34,610 nucleotides of DNA from Myxococcaceae bacterium (GTDB lineage: Bacteria; Myxococcota; Myxococcia; Myxococcales; Myxococcaceae): the NCBI GenBank assembly GCA_019694595.1, contig JAIBBQ010000053.1, positions 1-34,610 of the forward strand, written 5' to 3'. Made by a program: the position numbers and the translations under genes. The notes under the pieces were generated by a model. That model saw nothing but the letters and a program-made list of their open reading frames with translations, ran no database searches and was not told the DNA's origin. Positions 16,809 through 23,832 of this stretch are shown in pieces (position 1 is the first letter of the stretch; each line of letters begins with the position of its first letter).

Positions 16809-18743
16809 TCACAGCTGGTAGCGCGTGAGCGCCTCGTCGGCGAGGGCCTGGCAGCGGTGATCGCGCCCCGGAAAGGCCAGCGGAACGGCCTCGAGGATCT
16901 CCTTCGCCTTCTCGGGGTTGCGCAGCTCCATCTGCTTCTTGGCCTCGAGCAGCATCGCCCCGCACTCGCGGTCGAGCTGCACGCCGAGCTCGTCGGCCTT
17001 GCGGCGCGCCTGCTCGAAGAGACCACCCCGCTCGCTCTCGGGCACCGACAGCAAGGTCTGCCACGCGTGGCGGTACTCCTTCCAGGCCCGGTACACGTTG
17101 TCGGCGCTCACGTCGCGCTGCCCGTAGAGCAGCGTGGCCTGCTGGAGCTGCTGCTTGGCGGTCCGCAGCGCGGAGGCCTTGTCGATGGCCAGCACCGGCA
17201 AGAGTTCGACCGACAGCTCGCTCACCTGCCAGGTCTCCCGCGCCGGCGGGTTGTGGACCTGATCGAAGACCAGGAGGTTGTCTTCGCCGCGGTGAATCAC
17301 GCCCGGCTGGATCAGCACCTCGTCGAGGCGGTCGGGCACGCCGATGTCCGCGGGGACCGAGCCCACCAGCGTGCCGTTGACGGTGATCGACACCTCGTCA
17401 CGGGAGATGTCGCGCGCGGCGAAGCGGACGATCACCGCAGTGTCGGTGGGCGCATTCACCAGGAAGGTGAACTGCTTCTCGTCGACCGCCAGGTAGTCGA
17501 CCCCGTCCCCCACTCCGAAGCTCGCGTGCACCGGCGACAGGCCCAGCTCGTGGGGCTCGGGCGGCAGCTCCACCGCCGGCGCCGGCCACGCGAGGCGGCC
17601 GATCATCCACCCCACGACCAGCGCGACGACGGTGACCACCCCGGCGACGATCACCCGGCTGCGGGGCTCGAGCTCCTTCCACCAGAGCCCGAGCTGCCCG
17701 GCGAGCGTCTTCTGCGCGCGCCGGCGAATGCGCGCCCGCTCGGAAGCGAGCAGCTGCACCTCGACCTCGGACGTCTGGGGAGGGTTGGTGACCTCGTCGG
17801 AATCGACCAGCGGCGCATCGGCCCGCGTCGCGACGTCTTCCGCCTTCGCCAGGACGCTGGGGACCCGGACCTCGGTCATCTGCTGGGCGACCTCCGACGC
17901 GCGCTTGAGCGCCGACGACGGCACCAGACCGGTCTCCTTGTCTTCGGCTGGCGGCGGAGCGACCTCGGTCTTCTGTTCCTGCAGCGGCTTCGGGAGCCCC
18001 GAGGGGAGCGGGATCAGCGGCGCCACCGCGGAAGGCCGGGGGCCTCCACGGCCCAGCGGCGCCGACCCCTTGGGGTGCGTGGGCTCCTCGGTGGCCCTGG
18101 GCGCGCCCGCGTGGGAACTCTCCGGCGGCCGGGGGGCCGACACGCGGGGCCGGGTCGGCCCTTCGAGGTCGGGGCCGGTCCGCTCCGCGCTCACCTCCAG
18201 CGCCTGGCCGCGGGGGGCGGTGGGGTCTTCCGACATCGCCGCCCTGCGCCGGGGGTCGATCGCCTCGCCCGACGCGGTGATGATCTCCTCGTCGTCGACG
18301 GCGTGCGGCTCGGCCACCAGCGGCGCGAACGGCCCCGCAGCCTCGTCACCGGTGGCCGCCGCGGACCCTGCGGCGGGGAACTCACCCGTCCGGCGGCGCT
18401 GCTCGACCTGCAGGCCCACCGGGCGCAGCTTCTTGCCGTCGTCGTCCGGCCCCAGATCGATGAAGGACACCAGCGCCGCGCCGATGCCCAGGGCGTCTCC
18501 GGTGGCCAGCGGCCTCGGAGCGCGCACCGCCTCGCCGTTGAGCAAGGTGCCGTTCGAGCTCGCGAGGTCCTCGACGAGGTAGCGGCCGCCCGCCTGGAAG
18601 ATGCGGGTGTGGACCTTGGAGACCCCGGCGTCGGGCAGCACCAGATCGTTCTCGTCGGCGCGGCCGATCTTCACCTCCGACCGGGTGACGACCAGCTGGG
18701 TTCCCTCGCGAGCGCCCCGGGTGATGAGGAGCTGGAACGACAG
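16809..18743 (-). CDS. FHA-domain transmembrane protein of the Tad-like operon (probable CTG start)
   Basis: The FHA domain reads FQLLITRGAREGTQL, VVTRSEVKIGRADENDLVL, VSKVHTRIF, LVEDLASSNGTLLNGEAV, with all phosphothreonine-binding landmarks (IGR, S-x-x-H-like, SSNGT). The first strand lies upstream of the first conventional start (GTG 18674), and the frame is closed by the tadC stop at 18747, so a CTG at 18743 giving 644 residues is the likely start. A long Pro/Glu/Ala-rich linker (~120-320) leads to one membrane helix (~365-388, VIVAGVVTVVALVVGW). A beta-rich outer domain follows (VSITVNGTLVGSVPADIG, VFDQVHNPP), then helices. It starts 3 nt after the tadC stop, so it is probably part of the apparatus or its regulation. 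Confidence 0.8.
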   Translation of the reverse strand: MSFQLLITRGAREGTQLVVTRSEVKIGRADENDLVLPDAGVSKVHTRIFQAGGRYLVEDLASSNGTLLNGEAVRAPRPLATGDALGIGAALVSFIDLGPDDDGKKLRPVGLQVEQRRRTGEFPAAGSAAATGDEAAGPFAPLVAEPHAVDDEEIITASGEAIDPRRRAAMSEDPTAPRGQALEVSAERTGPDLEGPTRPRVSAPRPPESSHAGAPRATEEPTHPKGSAPLGRGGPRPSAVAPLIPLPSGLPKPLQEQKTEVAPPPAEDKETGLVPSSALKRASEVAQQMTEVRVPSVLAKAEDVATRADAPLVDSDEVTNPPQTSEVEVQLLASERARIRRRAQKTLAGQLGLWWKELEPRSRVIVAGVVTVVALVVGWMIGRLAWPAPAVELPPEPHELGLSPVHASFGVGDGVDYLAVDEKQFTFLVNAPTDTAVIVRFAARDISRDEVSITVNGTLVGSVPADIGVPDRLDEVLIQPGVIHRGEDNLLVFDQVHNPPARETWQVSELSVELLPVLAIDKASALRTAKQQLQQATLLYGQRDVSADNVYRAWKEYRHAWQTLLSVPESERGGLFEQARRKADELGVQLDRECGAMLLEAKKQMELRNPEKAKEILEAVPLAFPGRDHRCQALADEALTRYQL

Positions 18744-18746
18744 GGC

Positions 18747-19658
18747 TCAGCCCCCGACGTTGCCGAACATGAACTGGAAGACGATGGGCCCGAAGAGCAC
18801 CATGAACACCGTCGGAAAGATGCAGGCGATCAGCGGGAACAGCATCTTCACCGGCGCTTCGTTGGCGAGCTTCTCGGCCCGCTGGGTGCGATCGATGCGC
18901 AGCTGGGTCGACTGGATGCGCAGCACCTTGCCGAGCGAGGTGCCCATCTTGTCGGCCTGCACCAGGGCGGTGACGAACTGGGTCAGCGGCGCCAGGTCGA
19001 CCCGGGCGATCATCGCCTTGAGCGCTTCCTCGCGGGTCTTGCCCATCTTGAGCTGCTTGAGCACCACCTGCAGCTCGTCGCGCAGCGGGCCCGGCTTGCC
19101 CTTCTCGACCACCTTCTGCAGCCCGGCGGTGAAGTCGAGGCCCGCTTCCACCGAGAGCGTCAGCAGGTCGAGGTTGAACGGGAGCGCACGGCTGATCTGC
19201 AGGTGGCGCTTCTTGACCTGATCGTTGACCCAGATGAGCGGGTAGAAGAGCCCGAGCAGCGCGCCGAAGAAGGCCATGGGCAGCGGCCAGCCGATGCCGT
19301 TGACCAGGAAGAGCGAGACCGCGAGGCCGATCACGAAGCCGACTTCCTGCATGGCCATGATCTCTTCCGGCCGGTACCCGCTCAGCTCCTGCAGCCCGCT
19401 CTTCACCAGGTTGCGGGCCATGCGCGACTCGTAGCCCGGCCACATGAACGAGCGGTTCACCGCGCCGAGCTGGCGCAGCACCACGTTGCGCACGCCGCTG
19501 ACGCCGGCCGACTCTTCGCGCACCTCGTTGATGAACTTCTCGAACAGGTTGGTCCACAGCCCGTAGAGCAGGAAGCTCACCGAGCCCGCGGCGAGCAGCG
19601 ACGCGCCGATGACCAGGGCGGTGGTGATGGCGTTCTGCAGGGCGCTGGGTTCGTTCAT
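18747..19658 (-). CDS. tadC: TadC-like inner-membrane platform protein (T2SS F domain)
   Basis: A 303-residue polytopic protein. Membrane helices appear at about 13-32 (TALVIGASLLAAGSVSFLLYG), 107-140 (FVIGLAVSLFLVNGIGWPLPMAFFGALLG) and at the C-terminus (LFPLIACIFPTVFMVLFGPIVFQFMFG). Between them is the cytoplasmic T2SSF domain (SRALPFNLDLLTLSVEAGLDFTAGL, ELQVVLKQLKMGKTREEALKAM, VQADKMGTSLGKVLRIQS). TadB and TadC together form the platform through which the ATPase drives pilin assembly. It starts at ATG 19658, 12 nt after tadB, and is followed after 3 nt by the FHA gene. The usual order cpaB-...-tadB-tadC supports the name. Confidence 0.9.
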   Translation of the reverse strand: MNEPSALQNAITTALVIGASLLAAGSVSFLLYGLWTNLFEKFINEVREESAGVSGVRNVVLRQLGAVNRSFMWPGYESRMARNLVKSGLQELSGYRPEEIMAMQEVGFVIGLAVSLFLVNGIGWPLPMAFFGALLGLFYPLIWVNDQVKKRHLQISRALPFNLDLLTLSVEAGLDFTAGLQKVVEKGKPGPLRDELQVVLKQLKMGKTREEALKAMIARVDLAPLTQFVTALVQADKMGTSLGKVLRIQSTQLRIDRTQRAEKLANEAPVKMLFPLIACIFPTVFMVLFGPIVFQFMFGNVGG

Positions 19659-19670
19659 GGCAGGCCCCGG

Positions 19671-20516
19671 TCAGATGTCGATGTTGACGATGCGCCGGAT
19701 GATGAGCATCCCCAGGATCTCCATCACGCAGATCGCGGAGACGAGCACGTAGCCGAACCAGTGATCGAGCATCGGCTGCATGAGGTCGGGCCGCATGTAG
19801 TTGAGCACCATGCCGAGGATCAGCGGCATCGCCCCCACCACCCAGCCCTGCAGCTTGCCCTGCGACGTCAGCGCGTCGATCTTCCCTTCGAGCCGGAAGC
19901 GCTCGCGGATGGTGACCGAGAGCGTCTCGAACATCTCGGCCATGTTGCCGCCGAGCTGCCGGGAGATGTTGGTGGCGGTCACCACCAGCTCGAGGTCGTC
20001 GCTGCCCACCCGGCGCGCCATGTTCACCAGCGCCTCTTCCATGGGCACGCCGAGCTTGGCTTCCTTCACGAAGAGCCCGAACTCCTGGGTGAGCGGCGGC
20101 TGCGCCTCGCGCGCCACGTGCTCGATCGACTGCTGGAAGGTGAGGCCCGCCTTGAAGGCGTTGGCCATGGCCTGCAGCGCGTCGACCAGCTGGGTGTTGA
20201 ACTTCTTGATGCGCGCGTTGCGGTAGTAGCGGACCAGCAGCATCGGCAGGAAGAAGCCGAAGATGAGCCCGCCGATCGCCACCAGCGGGTTGATGAGCAG
20301 GTAGCTCATCATGCCGATGAGGAACATCGACGCGAAGTTGAGGATCAACATCTGCCGCGGGTCGATGAACAGGAACATGTCGCTCAAGTCGTTCATCGAC
20401 TTGACGATGTAGCGCTCCTGGTACTGCTCGTACGCTTTCGACAGCACGCCGAAGATCGCCAGGCTCAGGAAGAACACCGAGCCGGTGACCAGCAGGAGGA
20501 CGATGGTGCCGAGCAT
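19671..20516 (-). CDS. tadB: TadB-like inner-membrane platform protein (T2SS F domain)
   Basis: A 281-residue polytopic protein with an N-terminal helix (4-25), a helix pair (~56-96, LILNFASMFLIGMMSYLLI / PLVAIGGLIFGFFLPMLLV), a cytoplasmic T2SSF domain (~100-225: LVDALQAMANAFKAGLTFQQSIEHV, GVPMEEALVNMARRV, QLGGNMAEMFETLS, EGKIDALTSQGKLQGWV) and C-terminal helices. QLVDAL-x-x-MANAFKAGLT is the typical TadB signature. It would bind the assembly ATPase, which is not encoded in the window. It lies between cpaB (27 nt) and tadC (12 nt). Confidence 0.9.
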   Translation of the reverse strand: MLGTIVLLLVTGSVFFLSLAIFGVLSKAYEQYQERYIVKSMNDLSDMFLFIDPRQMLILNFASMFLIGMMSYLLINPLVAIGGLIFGFFLPMLLVRYYRNARIKKFNTQLVDALQAMANAFKAGLTFQQSIEHVAREAQPPLTQEFGLFVKEAKLGVPMEEALVNMARRVGSDDLELVVTATNISRQLGGNMAEMFETLSVTIRERFRLEGKIDALTSQGKLQGWVVGAMPLILGMVLNYMRPDLMQPMLDHWFGYVLVSAICVMEILGMLIIRRIVNIDI

Positions 20517-20543
20517 GGCGGGCGGGTCTCCTCGCGCTGACCG

Positions 20544-21362
20544 TTACTGCCCGCCCGGCGTCGGCTTGCTCTCGCTGGCGGTCCCGCGGATGACCTGGAT
20601 GGTGTTGAACCGCTTCGCCTGGAGCACGCGGGTGCGCTCACCCGACAGCAGGGTGTTGATGGTCGCGCGGCCGCGCTCTTCCAGCGTGTCCACGTCGTCC
20701 TCGTTGCGCAGGCTCATGGTGAGCGAGCCGAGCTCCTGGGCGAGCACGAGGATCTCGGCTTCTTCGGGGATCACCAGGAGGCTGACGTTGTTGTAGTCGC
20801 GCTGGCTCTCGGGAATCAGGTTCACGTTGGTGGTGCCGGTGATCTTCCCGGTCGCGAGCACGATCACGTTCTGCAGCAGCGTCACCGCCACGTTCTCGTT
20901 GGTCTGCGGGTCCTTGAAGGTGCCGATGAGGTCGACGTGATCGTTCGGGCGCACCCAGCCGCCGACCGAGGTCGACTTGCCGGCGTCGATGGTGATGGCG
21001 CGCGCCTTCTTCTGCACCTTGGTCGACAGGCGCTCGGCGGCCTTGGTGGTCTCGAACTGGCTCCACAGGAGCGGGTCGCCCGCCTGCACCGGCACCAGCA
21101 CCTTCTGGTTCACCACGTAGTTCGCGGAGTCGGGCTTCACCACCGACGAGGTGACGAACTGCTCGGGCACCGAGCGCTGGGACACCATGTCGAAGGTCAC
21201 CACCTGGCCTTCGGCGATGTCGACCGCGGCGACCACCACGGGGATGAGGTTCCACCCCTTGCGAACGTCGTTCTCCTTCTTCCGGATGGCGTTCCACGCG
21301 ACGAAGCCGGCCACGATGCCGAGCACGATCGCGACGATGAGCGGGGTCTTCCCCTTGAGCAT
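20544..21362 (-). CDS. cpaB: Flp pilus assembly protein CpaB/RcpC
   Basis: A 272-residue protein with a single N-terminal membrane helix (TPLIVAIVLGIVAGFVAWNAI, about 5-25). A periplasmic SAF-like domain follows (VVVAAVDIAEGQVVTFDMVSQRSVPE, about 46-70), then VLVPVQAGDPLLWSQF and the CpaB C-terminal region (KARAITIDAGKSTSVGGWVRPNDHVDLIGTF, VTLLQNVIVLATG, VSLLVIPEEAEILVLAQE). CpaB proteins work in the periplasm with the Tad secretin, possibly binding peptidoglycan. Start ATG 21362. A good promoter-like sequence lies 60-90 nt upstream, so this gene likely opens a transcription unit running through tadB, tadC and the FHA genes. Confidence 0.92.
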   Translation of the reverse strand: MLKGKTPLIVAIVLGIVAGFVAWNAIRKKENDVRKGWNLIPVVVAAVDIAEGQVVTFDMVSQRSVPEQFVTSSVVKPDSANYVVNQKVLVPVQAGDPLLWSQFETTKAAERLSTKVQKKARAITIDAGKSTSVGGWVRPNDHVDLIGTFKDPQTNENVAVTLLQNVIVLATGKITGTTNVNLIPESQRDYNNVSLLVIPEEAEILVLAQELGSLTMSLRNEDDVDTLEERGRATINTLLSGERTRVLQAKRFNTIQVIRGTASESKPTPGGQ

Positions 21363-21421
21363 GGGCAGTGGCTCCGGACGGCGGTTCGAACTGTCAGGGA
21401 TTGTCGGTGGAAGCGGGTGAA

Positions 21422-21450
21422 ATGGTACCGGCCGCCGATCTGCCCGTCAA
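21422..21450 (-). promoter_or_regulatory. Sigma-70-type promoter candidate for cpaB
   Basis: On the minus strand TTGACG (21450-21445) and TACCAT (21427-21422) are separated by exactly 17 nt. The -35 matches the consensus at five of six positions and the -10 at four of six. Transcription would start near 21415, giving a leader of about 50 nt before cpaB. It sits in the only sizeable gap inside the Tad region. Found by eye only. Confidence 0.45.
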
Positions 21451-21459
21451 AAGGGACTT

Positions 21460-22137
21460 TCAGTCACCTGACTGTGGTGGCGTGTCGGGGTTGAACACAC
21501 CCCGCAGCTCGACCGCGGCGCCGCGCTCGTCCGACAGCAGCGCCGGGCGGCCGTCGCCGTCGATTCCCACGAAGCGCAGGCTGAAGCTGACGGCGTCGGG
21601 CCCGACCGCCACCAGCACCGTGCCGGGCGGTCGATCGCCCTGCTCTTCCCCCGAGGCGACCGAGGGCTCGACGCGGGCGAAGAGGCGGCCCCGGTACGCG
21701 AGCGGCACCGTCTCGGCGGCCTTCGCGAGCGCCTGGGACCAGGCGGCCAGGTCCCTCGGCACCTCGCCGTGCTGCTGGAGCGTGCCGTTCATGGGAAGGA
21801 ACAGCTCGCGGCCGGTGGCGAGGAACAGCGCGTTGGCCCCGGCGGCCGAGCGTCGGGACACGTCGTGCCCCTGGGCTGCCAGGCTCGAGGCGAGCGCCAC
21901 CAGGATGCCGCCGCTCGCCCACAGCGGGGCCGACCGCCGACGCACGAGCGAGGCGAGCAGCACCACGGCGCCGACCAGCGCCAGCAGCGCGGCGGCGAGG
22001 CCCAGGGGCGAAGGCGCGGTGCCGCAGTGGTAGGGCTGCGCGAGCGCGCGCCAGAGCTGCTCGACTTCGGGGTGGATGCCGGCGACCGCCGCGGCCGCGA
22101 GCCCGAGGAAGGAGACCGCGTGCACGGCGCGCAGCAC
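21460..22137 (-). CDS. Membrane protein of unknown function in the Tad-like locus
   Basis: A 225-residue protein with about three N-terminal hydrophobic helices (~4-21 AVHAVSFLGLAAAAVAG; ~44-66 LGLAAALLALVGAVVLLASLV; ~72-88 ASGGILVALASSLAAQ). A soluble domain of about 130 residues follows (ALFLATGRELFLPMNGTL, VPLAYRGRLFARVEPSVASGEEQ, VLVAVGPDAVSFSLRFVGIDGDGRPALL). The soluble part looks like a small beta domain, similar in layout to pilus accessory or ExbD-like proteins, but I recognise no family. Start GTG 22137, 18 nt after the small prepilin gene. Position between prepilin and cpaB suggests an apparatus-specific role. Confidence 0.65.
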   Translation of the reverse strand: MLRAVHAVSFLGLAAAAVAGIHPEVEQLWRALAQPYHCGTAPSPLGLAAALLALVGAVVLLASLVRRRSAPLWASGGILVALASSLAAQGHDVSRRSAAGANALFLATGRELFLPMNGTLQQHGEVPRDLAAWSQALAKAAETVPLAYRGRLFARVEPSVASGEEQGDRPPGTVLVAVGPDAVSFSLRFVGIDGDGRPALLSDERGAAVELRGVFNPDTPPQSGD

Positions 22138-22155
22138 GAGGGCGCCGACGCTCGC

Positions 22156-22383
22156 TCAGGGGAACGGCAGGTTCAGCACGAAGTAAAACGAGTCGTAGTA
22201 GGTCTGGTACGCGTCGAGGAACAGCTCGATGAGGTTCTTCGGGTTCCCGCCCGGCCCGGGAATCATCTTCACGCTGCCGATGGCCAGCAGGCCGACGATC
22301 AGCAGCCAGTTGATCATCGAGTACTCGACCATCGCCTGCCCTCTCGGGTGGCGGCGCTCACGGGCTGGGCGTTGGTTCCGCAT
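22156..22383 (-). CDS. Small Flp-like prepilin
   Basis: A 75-residue protein with a basic leader ending in Gly15, followed by QAMVEYSMINWLLIVGLL. This is the type IVb/Flp prepilin pattern: Gly at -1, Glu at +5, Tyr at +6 and a hydrophobic stalk. Cleavage would leave a 60-residue pilin, typical of Flp subunits. The C-terminal part is Pro/Gly then aromatic-rich (YQTYYDSFYFVLNLPFP), which may mediate subunit packing. It is the best candidate for the major pilin. ATG 22383 lies inside the 3' end of the preceding gene (26-nt overlap), so translation is probably coupled. The prepilin peptidase is not in the window. Confidence 0.75.
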   Translation of the reverse strand: MRNQRPARERRHPRGQAMVEYSMINWLLIVGLLAIGSVKMIPGPGGNPKNLIELFLDAYQTYYDSFYFVLNLPFP

Positions 22384-23098
22384 GCTCGACCCCCAGTGTA
22401 GGCGTTCCAGGCGGCGGCAGCACCATCCGCCCTTTGGCCCCGGTCCCGAAATCGCGGACTTCCATCGAATGGCCGATGGCGGGGATCTCGATCTTGGCCA
22501 GGTGCAGCACGGGCACCGAGCGAGAGACCCAGAACCGCTTGAGCACGGTGCTCTTGATGCGTACCTCGACCGGCACCGCCGAAACCGTGCCGGCGAGGGT
22601 GAGCAGCCGGGTCTCCGCCCCCTTCACCGTGCGCACGCCCATGTCCCTGGCTGCCGCCTCGGGGTTGGCCGGGGGCGGAGCGCTCGGCGGCGCGGTGAAG
22701 AGGCCTTCGATGGCCCGGGCGTCGAGCTCGCGGACCGGGTCGAGGCCCACCGCCGCGTACGCCCGGGTGACGTTGGCCGCGGTGAGCGGCTGCCCCTTCA
22801 CGCTCAGCACGCGGACCTGCGCGAGCGGCGCCTTGAACTCGTGGTGCTGGCCGAACTCGATCTCCATCCACCACGCGTCGCGGCCCTTGGCGTCGGTCTC
22901 TTCCCCCACCACGGCCATGCGCCAGTACGCCTCGCGCTCGCCGCCCGAGCTCAGCTTGAAGGTGACCCAATCGCCGACCTTGGTGTCACCGGTGCCTTCG
23001 AAGTGGGACCCGAGCGCCTGCCCCAGCGGGCTGGTGAACGGCGCCGGCGGCCCGGCGACCGACATCGGCGCGGCGGCGAGGAGGAGCGCGAGGATCAC
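22358..23098 (-). CDS. Exported protein of unknown function in the Tad-like locus
   Basis: A 246-residue protein starting at GTG 23098, overlapping the upstream stop by 4 nt. A signal peptide is visible (MILALLLAAAPMSVAG, cleavage before or near PPAP). The mature protein is beta-rich with repeated short charged strands (VGDWVTFKLSSGGEREAYWRM, DAWWMEIEFGQHHEFKAPL, VRVLSVKGQPLT). A Pro/Ala linker near residue 150 precedes a second region (TLAGTVSAVPVEVRIKST, VPVLHLAKIEIPAIGHS). No family recognised. A periplasmic assembly factor or outer-surface component is an inference from position only. Confidence 0.7.
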   Translation of the reverse strand: MILALLLAAAPMSVAGPPAPFTSPLGQALGSHFEGTGDTKVGDWVTFKLSSGGEREAYWRMAVVGEETDAKGRDAWWMEIEFGQHHEFKAPLAQVRVLSVKGQPLTAANVTRAYAAVGLDPVRELDARAIEGLFTAPPSAPPPANPEAAARDMGVRTVKGAETRLLTLAGTVSAVPVEVRIKSTVLKRFWVSRSVPVLHLAKIEIPAIGHSMEVRDFGTGAKGRMVLPPPGTPTLGVEHAEPTPSP

Positions 23099-23832
23099 TT
23101 CTTCTTCACCTTCTGCGCCTTGCGCACGTCCTGGATCTCCGCGTTGGGCACCGCGTCCGGCCGATCGCTGCGGGTCCAGCTCTCCTGCAGGGCGGTGAGC
23201 TGCGGCTCGACCGCGAGGAAGGTGAGCACCACCTGCTCGCCGTCTTTCCCCAGCTCGAGCACCCGCTGCACCTGGCCGTTCAAGGTGACCTTCTCGTCGT
23301 GCGCGAGCTGGAACCCGCTCGCGGTGAGCGGCGCCACCACCTGGTCGACCGCCGCGTTGATCGGCTTCTCGACCAGCGCGGTGCGGCTGAAGGTCGCGCC
23401 GCCGTCGTCGCGCGCGTGCGTCTCGTGAGCGAAGAGCGCGCCTTCGAGGCCAGGCACCGGAGGGGCGGGCACCTTCTCGGGGCGAACCCACAGGTCCTTG
23501 AGCACGGTGAAGGCGAGCGTCTTCTCCTCGTAGCGGCGGACCACCACCGACCGCACCAGCCCTTCGCGCGTGTAGAACGCGGAGACGACCCCCTCGTCGC
23601 GGAAGTCTCCGTCCTGGGTGACGGGGTAGCCTTCCTGCTTCCACTGCTTGGCGAAGAAGGCGGCGACCTTGGCCGGCGGGTCGGCGGTCACGAAGTACGC
23701 CACCCGGTAGTACTCGCCGCCGATCACCAGATCGTTGCCGATGCGGGTGTGCACGGTGCCCGGGTACACCGCGAGCGGCTGCTCGGCCGAGGCGAGACCA
23801 GCGACGAGCAGCGCCGCGACCGCCCACCTCAT
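23095..23832 (-). CDS. Exported protein of unknown function in the Tad-like locus
   Basis: A 245-residue protein with signal peptide MRWAVAALLVAGLASA cut before EQPL. ATG 23832 overlaps the stop of the TadE-like gene by 4 nt (ATGA). The mature part has mixed alpha/beta character: GGEYYRVAYFVTADPPAKVAAFFAKQW, VVSAFYTREGLVRSVVV, TLAFTVLKDLWVRPEKVP, VAPLTASGFQLAHDEKVTLNG. The C-terminus is very basic (KAQKVKKK). The fold is not recognised. It is translationally coupled to the next exported protein, so the two may act as a pair in equal amounts. Confidence 0.7.
   Translation of the reverse strand: MRWAVAALLVAGLASAEQPLAVYPGTVHTRIGNDLVIGGEYYRVAYFVTADPPAKVAAFFAKQWKQEGYPVTQDGDFRDEGVVSAFYTREGLVRSVVVRRYEEKTLAFTVLKDLWVRPEKVPAPPVPGLEGALFAHETHARDDGGATFSRTALVEKPINAAVDQVVAPLTASGFQLAHDEKVTLNGQVQRVLELGKDGEQVVLTFLAVEPQLTALQESWTRSDRPDAVPNAEIQDVRKAQKVKKK

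Noticed and set aside
18674-18676. GTG as the start of the first FHA gene
   Set aside because: It would delete the first strands of the FHA domain, and the sequence upstream to the tadC stop is clearly domain-like.
16857-20540. 1227-codon plus-strand open frame antiparallel to FHA, tadC and tadB
   Set aside because: It is a GC-driven shadow: compositionally biased (His/Arg/Leu), no family motifs, and it runs against several clear genes.
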